Shown here piece after piece: positions 8,122 through 16,873 of a stretch of DNA of 64,000 bases. Both the position numbers and the translations under genes were made by a program. The notes below the pieces were generated by a model. It saw only the letters and a list, made by a program, of their open reading frames with translations. It was not told where the DNA came from and searched no databases. The DNA comes from G963675935 sp963675935 (GTDB taxonomy: Bacteria > Planctomycetota > Planctomycetia > Pirellulales > Thermoguttaceae), in assembly GCA_963675935.2 (NCBI GenBank), contig CAXXPV010000003.1, forward strand, positions 1,240,001-1,304,000. Direction: 5' to 3'. Each line of letters starts with the position of its first letter. The stretch's first letter is position 1.

Positions 8122-9414
8122 ATGAAAAGCAAGCTTTGCTTCCTGTGCATTGTCGCAGCCGCGTTACTGCTGCCATCGGTGGGGGTGTCGCAACAGGCAG
8201 ACCTGACAATCCGATGGGAGCCAACGCTTGAAAGTGCCCAACGGCTGGCCACTCAAACCAATCGACTTGTCCTGATCTATTTTTCCGGCCCCTCGTGCGT
8301 CTATTGCAAACGGATGGAGGCTGAAGTGTTGGCTCAGCCGACGGTGGCGACGGCCATCAATGCCGACTACGTGGCGGTGAAGGTTGTCGCAGATCAATTT
8401 CCCACGACGGCCAAACAGTATGGCATCAGCAAACTGCCGACGACCGTGGTTGCGACGCCCCAAGGCCAAGTGTTGGATAGCAAGCAGGGCTACGTGCCCG
8501 CGACCGAGTATACCGCTCGCTTGAGTCAAGTGGCGATGGAGATGAAGCGTCGCCAGGGAGCGGTTGTTGCGCAAATTCCGGCCGCTACGACTCCCGCAGC
8601 GGCGAATCCGTCGACGGGCGTTTCGCCGGCCGTGACACCGCAGTACCCGAATCCGATTGCCTCGCAGCCAGGTTATACCGCGCAAACGCCCGCGCCGGTA
8701 ACTGCCACGCCGAGCTATGCCGCCCAGACGCCCGCGCCGGTTGCCGTAACGCCGAACTATGCCGCGCAAACGCCCTCGCCGACGGCTGCCGCGCCGAGCT
8801 ACGGCACTCAAATACCCAACGCGGTCGCTGCGGCGCCGAGTTATGCCGTCCAGACGCCCACGCCGATTGCTGTCGCGCCGAGTTATGCCACGCCGAGCTA
8901 TGCCGCGCAAACCCCCGCGCCGGTTGCCACAACGCCGAATTATGCCACCCAGACGCCCGCGCCGGTAACTGCCGCGCCGAGCTATGCCACCCAGACGCCC
9001 GCGCCGGTCAACGTGGCTCCGCAGTCCCCGGCCGGCAATCCGACATTCGGTCTGGACGGTTTTTGTCCGGTTACGCTTGCCGAGAAACACGTGTGGACGC
9101 CAGGCGATCGTCGCATTGGCATGACGCATCGTGGGCGGACGTACCTGTTTACCGGGGAGGAGGAACGTCGCCGGTTCTATGCTGATCCCGACCGTTACGC
9201 GCCGGTGGTGTCGGGCAACGACGTGGTGTTGGCCACCGAGCAAGGGCAAGCCGTGCCCGGCTTGCGCGAACACGGCGTATTCTTCGGCGGCCGGGTGTAC
9301 TTGTTCTCGAGCGAAGACTCGCTGAAGAAGTTCTCCCAGAACCCGAAGGTTTACTCCAACCAGGCGTTGGAAGCGATGCGCAACGGGGCGAACCGCGGGC
9401 AGCAGTTGCGGTAA
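8122..9414 (+). CDS. Secreted thioredoxin-like protein with Ala/Pro/Thr/Tyr repeats
   Basis: A 430-residue exported protein in three parts. After a signal peptide (1-23) a thioredoxin-fold domain carries the redox motif Cys59-Val-Tyr-Cys62 (SGPSCVYCKRM) and the cis-proline loop (KLPTTVV). Residues about 185-300 are a low-complexity linker of about ten degenerate units of the type SYAAQTPAPVTA. The C-terminal part (about 310-425) has two similar halves (GMTHRGRTYLFTGEEERRRFYADPDRYAP and GVFFGGRVYLFSSEDSLKKFSQNPKVYS) resembling YHS-type metal-binding modules. ATG 8122 is chosen because GAGG lies nine bases upstream. A thiol-disulfide role outside the cytoplasm is an inference. Confidence 0.85.
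   Translation: MKSKLCFLCIVAAALLLPSVGVSQQADLTIRWEPTLESAQRLATQTNRLVLIYFSGPSCVYCKRMEAEVLAQPTVATAINADYVAVKVVADQFPTTAKQYGISKLPTTVVATPQGQVLDSKQGYVPATEYTARLSQVAMEMKRRQGAVVAQIPAATTPAAANPSTGVSPAVTPQYPNPIASQPGYTAQTPAPVTATPSYAAQTPAPVAVTPNYAAQTPSPTAAAPSYGTQIPNAVAAAPSYAVQTPTPIAVAPSYATPSYAAQTPAPVATTPNYATQTPAPVTAAPSYATQTPAPVNVAPQSPAGNPTFGLDGFCPVTLAEKHVWTPGDRRIGMTHRGRTYLFTGEEERRRFYADPDRYAPVVSGNDVVLATEQGQAVPGLREHGVFFGGRVYLFSSEDSLKKFSQNPKVYSNQALEAMRNGANRGQQLR
8674..9010. repeat. Degenerate 42-48 bp tandem repeats encoding the P/T/A linker
   Basis: Units around GCCGAGCTATGCC...CAGACGCCCGCGCCGGT recur about eight to ten times within the thioredoxin-like gene. Length variation among strains is likely. Confidence 0.85.
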
Positions 9415-9426
9415 TGAGCCGTCAGG

Positions 9427-9518
9427 ACAACTGCAAAGTCCAGGAAACCGTCATTCTTCCCTGCGTTCAGAATGACGGTTTTTCCCATCCATCCCCAAAA
9501 ATGCGACTTTGCTGTTCT
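9427..9518. repeat. Dispersed repeat family E, diverged copy
   Basis: Contains AACTGCAAAGTCCAGGAAACC, an imperfect hairpin CGTCATTCT...AGAATGACG, and TTTTTCCCATCCATCCCC AAAAATGCGACTTTGC. The same blocks recur in inverted or direct order at 41805-42082. It fills most of the gap between the thioredoxin-like gene and the sugar porter. Confidence 0.75.
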
Positions 9519-9623
9519 CCTGAATGAGCCGTGGGGGTATTTGACAAGCTGCCGGTCCATCGGGTAATCTTGCGGGCTGCTTGATTCCGAAGCACCGCAG
9601 GCATTATCGACAAGGACGCCAAA

Positions 9624-11444
9624 ATGGATTCGCCGAGCAGCGCCGCCGGGGGTAACACGCACAAAACCTGGGCCATTCGTTTCCTCCTGTTGGTCGCCGG
9701 CCTTGGCGGTCTGCTCTATGGAATCGACGTCGGCATCATCGCCGGGGCGCTGCCGTATCTCGAAGCCACAGCGTCCGCGAGTTGGCATCTAAACCCGCAA
9801 CAAATCTCCTTTATCGTTGCGGCGGTGCTCTTGGGGAGTGTGCTGTCCTCCCTGTTTGCCGGGCTGTTGTCCGATCTTTTTGGACGCCGAAATGTTATGT
9901 TTTTGAGCGGTTTGCTTTTCGTCGTCAGCATTCCGGTCATTGCCTTGGCGAGCGGTTATACGCCGCTGCTGCTTGGTCGTCTGCTCCAAGGCATCAGCGG
10001 TGGTCTGATCGGAGTCGTGGTTCCCCTGTATCTGGCGGAATGTTTGCCTGCCCAAAGTCGAGGCAAGGGCACGGCCATTTTCCAGTGGCTGTTGACGTTG
10101 GGGTTAGTTGTCGCGGCTCTCATCGGTCTTTACTACGCCCGCTCCGTCGAGAACGTGGAGGTCGCGGTCAAGGGCGCGGTTGACGCGGCGGCTCAGGTGT
10201 TGGCCGCCAAAGACCGCGCTTGGCGGCACATTTTTTGGATGTCGATTACCCCTGGCGTGCTTTTTGCCATCGGCTCGCTCTTGATCGCCGAGTCGTCGCG
10301 ATGGCTGTTCCAACGCGGCAAGAAGGATGCCGCCCGGGCGGCGCTTTTGCGCACGCGCACGGTCGAAGAGGCCGACCTTGAAATGCGAGAGATGGAGGAA
10401 ACCGCCAGCAACACGACAAAGAAGAACGAGACGGCGAAGGCCACCGGCGGCAATTCGCTCCTGAGCCGCAAGTATGTACTTCCGTTCGTCATCGCCTGCA
10501 TCATCCTCGCCTGCAATCAAGCTACCGGCGTCAACTCCATTCTCGCTTACATCGTCAATATCCTGAACGCCGCCGGTTTGCCCGGTTCGGTGGCCAATTG
10601 GGGCGACGTCTCGCTGAAGGTACTCAACTGCCTGATGACGGTCGTGGCCGTTATATTGGTCGACCGCAAAGGCCGCAAGTTCCTCCTTATGCTCGGTTCC
10701 AGCGGCATCATTGTTTGTCTGTGCGCAGCGGGCGCCCTCTTCTTGGTCGCGGAACGAGACCGCACCGACTACAAAACCGCCTTCCAAAGCATGGTCAAGG
10801 ACGACGCCTTTTCCGTCATGGTCGACGAAGCCATGATCGCGAAGATCACCGGCGCCGAGGTCAAACGCCCGATGCAACTCACGCTCGTTTATGCCTATGG
10901 CCCGTTTACCAACGTGCAAACGCGCCGTACCGACGACTTGGCCAAGCTGCCCATCGAGATCACAAGGAAGGCAACCGTCCAGGACGACAGTGTGATCGGC
11001 GAAGCGTTCCGCGGAATTGGTCTTAATCCATTTGCAAATCCGGCGATGGGGATGACCGCTCCCTTGGAGATCAAAAAAGCCATGATCGGCCCCTTGCCGG
11101 GAGTCGGCCACGGTTGGATGGTGGCCTCTTGCTTGTTCGGCTTCATGGCGTTTTTCGCCGTCGGGCCGGGCGTGTGCGTGTGGCTGGCGCTCTCCGAACT
11201 GATGCCGACTCGCATTCGCTCCAACGGCATGAGCATTGCGCTGTTGATCAACCAGTTCGTTTCCACAACGATCGCCGCCGTGTTCTTGCCGATGGTCGGA
11301 AACTACGGCTATTCCGCCATGCTCTTCTTCTGGGCCGCTTGTACGGTGATCTACTTCCTCACAGCCGCCTTCCTCCTGCCGGAAACCAAGGGCAAAACCT
11401 TGGAAGAGATCGAAGAACACTTCAGCGGGCACAAAAAGTTCTAG
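9624..11444 (+). CDS. MFS sugar porter with a large extra loop
   Basis: A 606-residue transporter of the sugar-porter (GLUT/XylE) family. Family marks: GGLLYGIDVGIIAGALPYL in helix 1, DLFGRRN in loop 2-3, GRLLQGISGG in helix 4, PLYLAECLPAQSRG after helix 4, ESSRWL after helix 6, and PETKGKTLEEIEE at the C-terminus. Twelve helices are expected. It is about 100 residues longer than usual because residues about 376-490 form an extra non-cytoplasmic loop between the second-half helices. The gene converges on the kinase gene and the two stop codons overlap in a single CTAG. With the kinase and nucleotidyltransferase it suggests uptake, phosphorylation and nucleotide activation of a hexose. Confidence 0.92.
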   Translation: MDSPSSAAGGNTHKTWAIRFLLLVAGLGGLLYGIDVGIIAGALPYLEATASASWHLNPQQISFIVAAVLLGSVLSSLFAGLLSDLFGRRNVMFLSGLLFVVSIPVIALASGYTPLLLGRLLQGISGGLIGVVVPLYLAECLPAQSRGKGTAIFQWLLTLGLVVAALIGLYYARSVENVEVAVKGAVDAAAQVLAAKDRAWRHIFWMSITPGVLFAIGSLLIAESSRWLFQRGKKDAARAALLRTRTVEEADLEMREMEETASNTTKKNETAKATGGNSLLSRKYVLPFVIACIILACNQATGVNSILAYIVNILNAAGLPGSVANWGDVSLKVLNCLMTVVAVILVDRKGRKFLLMLGSSGIIVCLCAAGALFLVAERDRTDYKTAFQSMVKDDAFSVMVDEAMIAKITGAEVKRPMQLTLVYAYGPFTNVQTRRTDDLAKLPIEITRKATVQDDSVIGEAFRGIGLNPFANPAMGMTAPLEIKKAMIGPLPGVGHGWMVASCLFGFMAFFAVGPGVCVWLALSELMPTRIRSNGMSIALLINQFVSTTIAAVFLPMVGNYGYSAMLFFWAACTVIYFLTAAFLLPETKGKTLEEIEEHFSGHKKF

Positions 11445-12814
11445 CACACCCGAAAAGCCGCCGGCCCCGCGCCGGTGGCAAAGAAACAAGTACGCCCGGC
11501 ATGTTGCGGGAACTCGGCCGAATATCGATCGAGCCAATCGGCCAGAAAATCGTCGGCCAGGGCCTCTTCGACCAGTGCCCAAACGCTGCCGCCAAAGCCA
11601 GACCCGAACGCCGCGGCCGCCGCGGCGCCGAGCTTTCGAGCGGATGCGGCAAGAAATACCGTCTCCGGCGTCTGATTCTTCAAAAGTTGTTCCGCGCCGC
11701 GCTGCGAACGATCGACCAGTCGGCCGAACATCCTCAGATTGCCGCCGGCCAACGCATCGCCCGCCGAAGGAATGAGCTCGCCGCTTTCGACAACGAAGTG
11801 TTCCAACCGGGCCAGAAGCGCCTCGGGCGAAAACTCGCCGCCGGTCGCGGCCCGGGCGATGACCGTGAGCCGCTCGGCGGCGCCGGGTGAACTGCCAAGC
11901 GCGGCCGCCAAGTGCGCGTCGTCGCGGCCGGTTTCGCGCCGCCAAAGTTCGACCAGCGCCGAAGCAAGTCGCGTGGGCGTGTTGTTTTTTTCTTCGGCCT
12001 CGACGCCGCTTGCCCCGACGGCGAAAACGTAGCCCGGCGGCACGGCGAACATCTTCTCGAACTCGACGGGCTGGAAAGAGTATTGGCTGATATTGTTCGA
12101 CTCGGCGCAAAGGATGGCCGTCGTGTCCTCGCCGCCGCCGAAGGTTTTGGAGTTGGAACCGTTTTCGCCCGCCAACGTGTCGAAACTCAGCCCGCTTTCA
12201 ATGGCGCCCAGATAGCCGGCCAGATCGATCTTGTTGCCGATGTTGTGCCAGTATTCGTCGCGTGAGGCCAACTGGTTGACCTCGGCCAGCGCGAGGAACA
12301 CGCCGGCCAACAGAGCACTCGAACCGCCCATGCCGGAGGCCCTGGGGAGATCGCTGATAAATGAGATGTCGGCCCCGCGGACCGCGCCGGGAAAATTCCT
12401 CGCCACGCGCCGCACGACGGTCATCGGATAGTTCGACCACGAGCCGGTTTGAGGCTCGAGATCGACGCCGGCCGGAAACACGACGGTCTCGCCGGTGGCG
12501 GCGTCGATGACAACGACTTGCCGATCGTCTCTCGGCAGAGCGGCGACGCAAAACCCCCGCTCGACCGCCGCGACCATCGCCCGCCCGCCGGCGTAGTCGG
12601 TGTGTTTGCCCAAAACCTCGATTCGCCCCGGCACGAAGAAGGCCAAGGGAGTACGACCGCCGGCAGCCTCGCCGGTGATCGACAGGGCCTTGGTAGCCAG
12701 GGCGAAAAGCCTGGCCCTCGTTTCGCAGGCGTCCGAACTCAAACCCGTTGTGGACAACTGGACGGCCAGCTCCTCGACATCGGTCAGATTGCCTGGAAAC
12801 GAGAGTTCGGTCAT
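11441..12814 (-). CDS. Galactokinase-like GHMP sugar kinase
   Basis: A 457-residue cytosolic kinase of the GHMP superfamily, longer than typical GalK (about 380-400). The galactokinase signature region reads PGRIEVLGKHTDYAGG (62-77), the ATP-binding loop DLPRASGMGGSSALL (155-169), and the third motif GFGGSVWALV near the C-terminus. It phosphorylates a sugar at C1; galactose is the default guess but glucuronate, arabinose or N-acetylhexosamine are possible. Its ATG overlaps the stop of the nucleotidyltransferase gene (ATGA), so the two are translationally coupled. This supports a path sugar to sugar-1-phosphate to NDP-sugar. Confidence 0.88.
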   Translation of the reverse strand: MTELSFPGNLTDVEELAVQLSTTGLSSDACETRARLFALATKALSITGEAAGGRTPLAFFVPGRIEVLGKHTDYAGGRAMVAAVERGFCVAALPRDDRQVVVIDAATGETVVFPAGVDLEPQTGSWSNYPMTVVRRVARNFPGAVRGADISFISDLPRASGMGGSSALLAGVFLALAEVNQLASRDEYWHNIGNKIDLAGYLGAIESGLSFDTLAGENGSNSKTFGGGEDTTAILCAESNNISQYSFQPVEFEKMFAVPPGYVFAVGASGVEAEEKNNTPTRLASALVELWRRETGRDDAHLAAALGSSPGAAERLTVIARAATGGEFSPEALLARLEHFVVESGELIPSAGDALAGGNLRMFGRLVDRSQRGAEQLLKNQTPETVFLAASARKLGAAAAAAFGSGFGGSVWALVEEALADDFLADWLDRYSAEFPQHAGRTCFFATGAGPAAFRVC

Positions 12815-13620
12815 AGACTTACCTTGGTTCCCGTCAATATCTTCGCGACGGAAGCGATGTCGCCGCGACTGGTCATGTCGAGCACCGGCGCACGAACTTG
12901 CACGGCCGCAAAAGGTTCGCCAAGAACGTGCATAACGTATTCCACCGCGTCGGGAATTTCATATTCGCCTCGGGCCGAGGGTTTGATCGACCGGCACGCC
13001 TCGAAAATCGAAGGCCCGAATCGCCAACAGTTCATGCTCAGCCAGAGCGGACGCGGCAGCGAGGCCAATGTGGCATCGTCCGGCTTTTCAACGATCCGTT
13101 CCATGAAGCCCCGAGAGTCGATCTTCGCCACGGCAAACTTCGCGATCCGGTCTGCCGGCACGTTGCTGCCGGTCAGCATGGCGTCACGCTCGAATAGGGC
13201 CACGGCATTGCCGTTTTGCTCGCGCAGCCCGCGAAGCGCCTCGGCCGGATAGTAGTTGTCGGAATTGATCACAGCGAACGGATCGCCGTCGGCAAACGCC
13301 TCGGCCGACGCCACTGCGTCGGCCGTGCCACGCGGCAGGGCCTGATGGGCAAACGTGAAATCCAACCGCTGGGCAAGGCCCGGGCGGCTGTAGTACTCGC
13401 GAATCGGCTCCTGCTCCGGGCCGATCACCAGACACGCGTGCCGGTAGCCTGCGTCGGCCGCGGCCGAGAGAACGTAATCGAGAAACGGCCGGTCGATCGG
13501 GATCAGGGCTTTGATGCCGGCCTCGGCCACGGCGGCCTGACGGTCGTCCACCTTCGCCTGGGAGTCGTCGCGGCGCATCCGGGTGCCCAGCCCTCGGGCG
13601 AGCACCACGATTTTATCCAT
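12811..13620 (-). CDS. Sugar-phosphate nucleotidyltransferase
   Basis: A 269-residue nucleotidyltransferase that should join a sugar-1-phosphate to a nucleoside triphosphate. The N-terminal nucleotide-binding loop reads VLARGLGTRMRR, a variant of the usual AGGxGTRL. Other marks are IPIDRPFLDYVL, GTADAVASAEAF and the metal-binding INSDNYYP. Start at ATG 13620 gives a normal N-terminus; ATG 13635 and 13641 are also open. The frame upstream runs into the IS and does not belong to it. It is the first gene of a coupled pair with the kinase. The IS inserted only about 50 bases upstream, so its native promoter may have been displaced. Confidence 0.87.
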   Translation of the reverse strand: MDKIVVLARGLGTRMRRDDSQAKVDDRQAAVAEAGIKALIPIDRPFLDYVLSAAADAGYRHACLVIGPEQEPIREYYSRPGLAQRLDFTFAHQALPRGTADAVASAEAFADGDPFAVINSDNYYPAEALRGLREQNGNAVALFERDAMLTGSNVPADRIAKFAVAKIDSRGFMERIVEKPDDATLASLPRPLWLSMNCWRFGPSIFEACRSIKPSARGEYEIPDAVEYVMHVLGEPFAAVQVRAPVLDMTSRGDIASVAKILTGTKVSL

Positions 13621-13679
13621 TATTGCTGTTGTCATAGTCATGGTAAGCGAAAAGTAGCAGGCACACTCCGTGTGGGCCG

Positions 13680-15068
13680 CTAAAAACTTGGTGTAAGGAA
13701 TGTTTTGTTGTTCGGACAGTTTTTGTTCCCTTGAAAGGCGATGGCCTGCTGAACAGGGATCGTTAAGCCGAGGTTTTCTCGGATCCACTTCCCCACCGCG
13801 GCAACCGGCACGGTGGCAAATGCTTGTTGTAGGGTGTCCGAGGTTTTGTGCGTAACCGCAGCTCCAATGTTCAGCAGTGATCCGGTCATGCCTCCCTTAC
13901 TGTGCGTTCCTTGAATACGCTTGTATTTGCCCAAGAGCGACTCCAAAACCTCACTGCTGCCCAACAGATGACGCCCTTTTTTGACCCATCGAGATTGTTC
14001 CTTGACAAACTGCACAATCCCCGCTTGCAGGCGAAGACCGCTCGGCGTGCGCGCCAGGAGAAGCAAGCGACTTTTCAATTCCTTGGCCGCATGACAATGA
14101 TACCCTTTTTTGCGGACGTAACGGACTGCCTGTTCCGCGACGGCCAGCAGTTCGGTCCAGGCAGCCAACGCCGAACGATACTCGCTAAGCCACCCCAGTT
14201 TCTGCCGCAGCTTCTTGCGATCGACCGTCTGCCCGGGAAGGTCTCGCGGGGCGTCCAGGTAGGCCAACGCCCGGCTTCCCCAGTTGACCAACGTGTCCAG
14301 ATTCATATAGCGTGCCTTGGTTCGCAAACTGGGCGGAACCAGAAACGCCAATTCCGTCAAGGTGGTTTGTAGCTTCGTGCGGTTGGTGTGGGTGACGAAG
14401 GATTGCCACGCTGCATCGTTGTGCAACTCTCGTTTGAGCAGAATCGCCACCTTGTGCTTGATGTCAAAGACATGCGGCACCCGCCGCGCCACGGGCGAGT
14501 GCGCTCGGAACAGAGCCATGCCGCTTTTTAGTTCCGCGCCTTCGTCGCTGAGGACCGCCGCAGGCACGACGCCCATCTCCTTCCTCGTCGCTTCCAGTTG
14601 TTCTGCCACCGCGGTGGCGGTAGACTGCCGCATGGGAACCAGTCTCAGCAGCGACAAATCCTCGTGTTCCAAGGGCGCCTTTTTCCGCCGCCACGCCGAA
14701 AGCCGTACGCCGACGATCACCAAGCACTTGTGCGGCCCAAGCTGCACCGTGTGGTCCATAATCCATACCCAATCCGGGGCGGCTTTTTTCTTCCGCAGCA
14801 GTTCGAAAAGTCCCAACCGCATCAGCCACAGACGGCCCGCATTGGCGCAGGGCACCCGCACCACGCCGGTCAGGTATTTTCCCACCAATTGCAGCACGCC
14901 CGCCGCGGCGCGCTGACTGGTGGCCGCCTTCAACACCAAGTCCGCAAACAGCGAGATCATGCCCGTGCCGAATTGGTGCCCGGGCAGCGGCGTTACCTCC
15001 AGAGCCGCCGTGGCGGAGTTCGCGGAAGCCGGACAAGGCTCAGGCTCTTTTTTGTTTTCGGTCTTCAT
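13680..15068 (-). CDS. DDE-type transposase, IS copy 1
   Basis: A 462-residue transposase, identical in protein sequence in all three copies. Candidate catalytic acids: Asp in WIMDHTVQLGPHKCLVIVGV, Asp in VLSDEGAELKSG, and Glu in SSEVLESLLGKYK, in the order and rough spacing of a DDE nuclease with a long insertion before the Glu. I cannot assign a named IS family from memory. ATG 15068 lies inside the end of the upstream short frame with no ribosome site, so translation is probably by coupling; a GTG at 15086 is the alternative. The +1 relation of the frames argues against a -1 programmed frameshift. Confidence 0.85.
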   Translation of the reverse strand: MKTENKKEPEPCPASANSATAALEVTPLPGHQFGTGMISLFADLVLKAATSQRAAAGVLQLVGKYLTGVVRVPCANAGRLWLMRLGLFELLRKKKAAPDWVWIMDHTVQLGPHKCLVIVGVRLSAWRRKKAPLEHEDLSLLRLVPMRQSTATAVAEQLEATRKEMGVVPAAVLSDEGAELKSGMALFRAHSPVARRVPHVFDIKHKVAILLKRELHNDAAWQSFVTHTNRTKLQTTLTELAFLVPPSLRTKARYMNLDTLVNWGSRALAYLDAPRDLPGQTVDRKKLRQKLGWLSEYRSALAAWTELLAVAEQAVRYVRKKGYHCHAAKELKSRLLLLARTPSGLRLQAGIVQFVKEQSRWVKKGRHLLGSSEVLESLLGKYKRIQGTHSKGGMTGSLLNIGAAVTHKTSDTLQQAFATVPVAAVGKWIRENLGLTIPVQQAIAFQGNKNCPNNKTFLTPSF

Positions 15069-15276
15069 GCGAGATGGGGCTGCCACACTGTTTCTGGGCT
15101 TTCTCTTTCCACTTGTGCCGACTGGCTTTCAGTTCGGCAACGCGTTTTTCCAATTGCCGAATGCGCTGTTTGCGTTTCAAGGCCTTGGTCTTCCACTGAT
15201 CGCGGCTCTTCTCGAAGAACGCCAGCAACTTGTGGGGCGGGCTTGAATAACCAATGTCTTCCAAGACGGCTTTCAT
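15040..15276 (-). CDS. Short basic coiled-coil protein of the IS, copy 1
   Basis: A 78-residue frame upstream of and overlapping the transposase by 29 bases. AAGGAG six bases before ATG 15276 is a strong ribosome site. The sequence is a Lys/Arg-rich helix with a heptad pattern (IRQLEKRVAELKASRHKWKEKAQ), suggesting DNA binding or dimerisation. It is conserved without change in the three copies. Probably an accessory or regulatory protein that also feeds ribosomes to the transposase start. Confidence 0.75.
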   Translation of the reverse strand: MKAVLEDIGYSSPPHKLLAFFEKSRDQWKTKALKRKQRIRQLEKRVAELKASRHKWKEKAQKQCGSPISHEDRKQKRA

Positions 15277-15484
15277 GAACAACTCCTTGGTACTCACAAA
15301 AACCGTAGTGGAACAAAAAACGTCCTAATGACCAAGACCAGTTTTTGGCACATTCCTCCCTGTTTTTAGCGGCCCACACTCCGTGTGCCGTTTGCCGCGT
15401 GTTTTTGCGATCCGGCAATCATCAACATCTGGTAGTTGTCACGGTGGATGACACTGCCGCGGACGGCACACGGAGTGTGGGCCG

Positions 15485-16873
15485 CTAAAAACTTGGTGTA
15501 AGGAATGTTTTGTTGTTCGGACAGTTTTTGTTCCCTTGAAAGGCGATGGCCTGCTGAACAGGGATCGTTAAGCCGAGGTTTTCTCGGATCCACTTCCCCA
15601 CCGCGGCAACCGGCACGGTGGCAAATGCTTGTTGTAGGGTGTCCGAGGTTTTGTGCGTAACCGCAGCTCCAATGTTCAGCAGTGATCCGGTCATGCCTCC
15701 CTTACTGTGCGTTCCTTGAATACGCTTGTATTTGCCCAAGAGCGACTCCAAAACCTCACTGCTGCCCAACAGATGCCGCCCTTTTTTGACCCATCGAGAT
15801 TGTTCCTTGACAAACTGCACAATCCCCGCTTGCAGGCGAAGACCGCTCGGCGTGCGCGCCAGGAGAAGCAAGCGACTTTTCAATTCCTTGGCCGCATGAC
15901 AATGATACCCTTTTTTGCGGACGTAACGGACTGCCTGTTCCGCGACGGCCAGCAGTTCGGTCCAGGCAGCCAACGCCGAACGGTACTCGCTAAGCCACCC
16001 CAGTTTCTGCCGCAGCTTCTTGCGATCGACCGTCTGCCCGGGAAGGTCTCGCGGGGCGTCCAGGTAGGCCAACGCCCGGCTTCCCCAGTTGACCAACGTG
16101 TCCAGATTCATATAGCGTGCCTTGGTTCGCAAACTGGGCGGAACCAGAAACGCCAATTCCGTCAAGGTGGTTTGTAGCTTCGTGCGGTTGGTGTGGGTGA
16201 CGAAGGATTGCCACGCTGCATCGTTGTGCAACTCTCGTTTGAGCAGAATCGCCACCTTGTGCTTGATGTCAAAGACATGCGGCACCCGCCGCGCCACGGG
16301 CGAGTGCGCTCGGAACAGAGCCATGCCGCTTTTTAGTTCCGCGCCTTCGTCGCTGAGGACCGCCGCAGGCACGACGCCCATCTCCTTCCTCGTCGCTTCC
16401 AGTTGTTCTGCCACCGCGGTGGCTGTAGACTGCCGCATGGGAACCAGTCTCAGCAGCGACAAATCCTCGTGTTCCAAGGGCGCCTTTTTCCGCCGCCACG
16501 CCGAAAGCCGTACGCCGACGATCACCAAGCACTTGTGCGGCCCAAGCTGCACCGTGTGGTCCATAATCCATACCCAATCCGGGGCGGCTTTTTTCTTCCG
16601 CAGCAGTTCGAAAAGTCCCAACCGCATCAGCCACAGACGGCCCGCATTGGCGCAGGGCACCCGCACCACGCCGGTCAGGTATTTTCCCACCAATTGCAGC
16701 ACGCCCGCCGCGGCGCGCTGACTGGTGGCCGCCTTCAACACCAAGTCCGCAAACAGCGAGATCATGCCCGTGCCGAATTGGTGCCCGGGCAGCGGCGTTA
16801 CCTCCAGAGCCGCCGTGGCGGAGTTCGCGGAAGCCGGACAAGGCTCAGGCTCTTTTTTGTTTTCGGTCTTCAT
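15485..16873 (-). CDS. DDE-type transposase, IS copy 2
   Basis: 462 residues, identical in protein sequence to copy 1; base differences (for example A/C near 13973 versus 15776, and T/C near 14185 versus 15990) are all silent. Intact, so presumably active. Confidence 0.85.
   Translation of the reverse strand: MKTENKKEPEPCPASANSATAALEVTPLPGHQFGTGMISLFADLVLKAATSQRAAAGVLQLVGKYLTGVVRVPCANAGRLWLMRLGLFELLRKKKAAPDWVWIMDHTVQLGPHKCLVIVGVRLSAWRRKKAPLEHEDLSLLRLVPMRQSTATAVAEQLEATRKEMGVVPAAVLSDEGAELKSGMALFRAHSPVARRVPHVFDIKHKVAILLKRELHNDAAWQSFVTHTNRTKLQTTLTELAFLVPPSLRTKARYMNLDTLVNWGSRALAYLDAPRDLPGQTVDRKKLRQKLGWLSEYRSALAAWTELLAVAEQAVRYVRKKGYHCHAAKELKSRLLLLARTPSGLRLQAGIVQFVKEQSRWVKKGRHLLGSSEVLESLLGKYKRIQGTHSKGGMTGSLLNIGAAVTHKTSDTLQQAFATVPVAAVGKWIRENLGLTIPVQQAIAFQGNKNCPNNKTFLTPSF

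Larger units (their letters stand above)
13673..15376 (-). mobile_element. 1704-bp insertion sequence, copy 1
   Basis: Bounded by inverted repeats TGGGCCGCTAAAAAC / GTTTTTAGCGGCCCA, with 9-bp direct repeats CACTCCGTG at 13664-13672 and 15377-15385. Because the target is a palindrome, the repeat/TIR border can be shifted symmetrically and the true duplication could be 3-13 bp. Two genes inside: a short accessory frame and a DDE-type transposase. The transposase stop codon lies within the terminal repeat. It differs from copies 2 and 3 by only a few silent bases, so movement is recent. Confidence 0.93.

Noticed and set aside
10104..12110. 668-codon minus-strand frame across the porter and kinase
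   Set aside because: Overlaps two genes with clear family motifs; its product is Arg/Gly/His-rich without any recognisable domain, as expected for a GC-rich shadow frame.
15040..15086. Programmed -1 frameshift between the IS leader frame and transposase
   Set aside because: The A-run is present, but the transposase is in the +1 frame relative to the leader and has its own ATG, so a -1 shift would not produce it.
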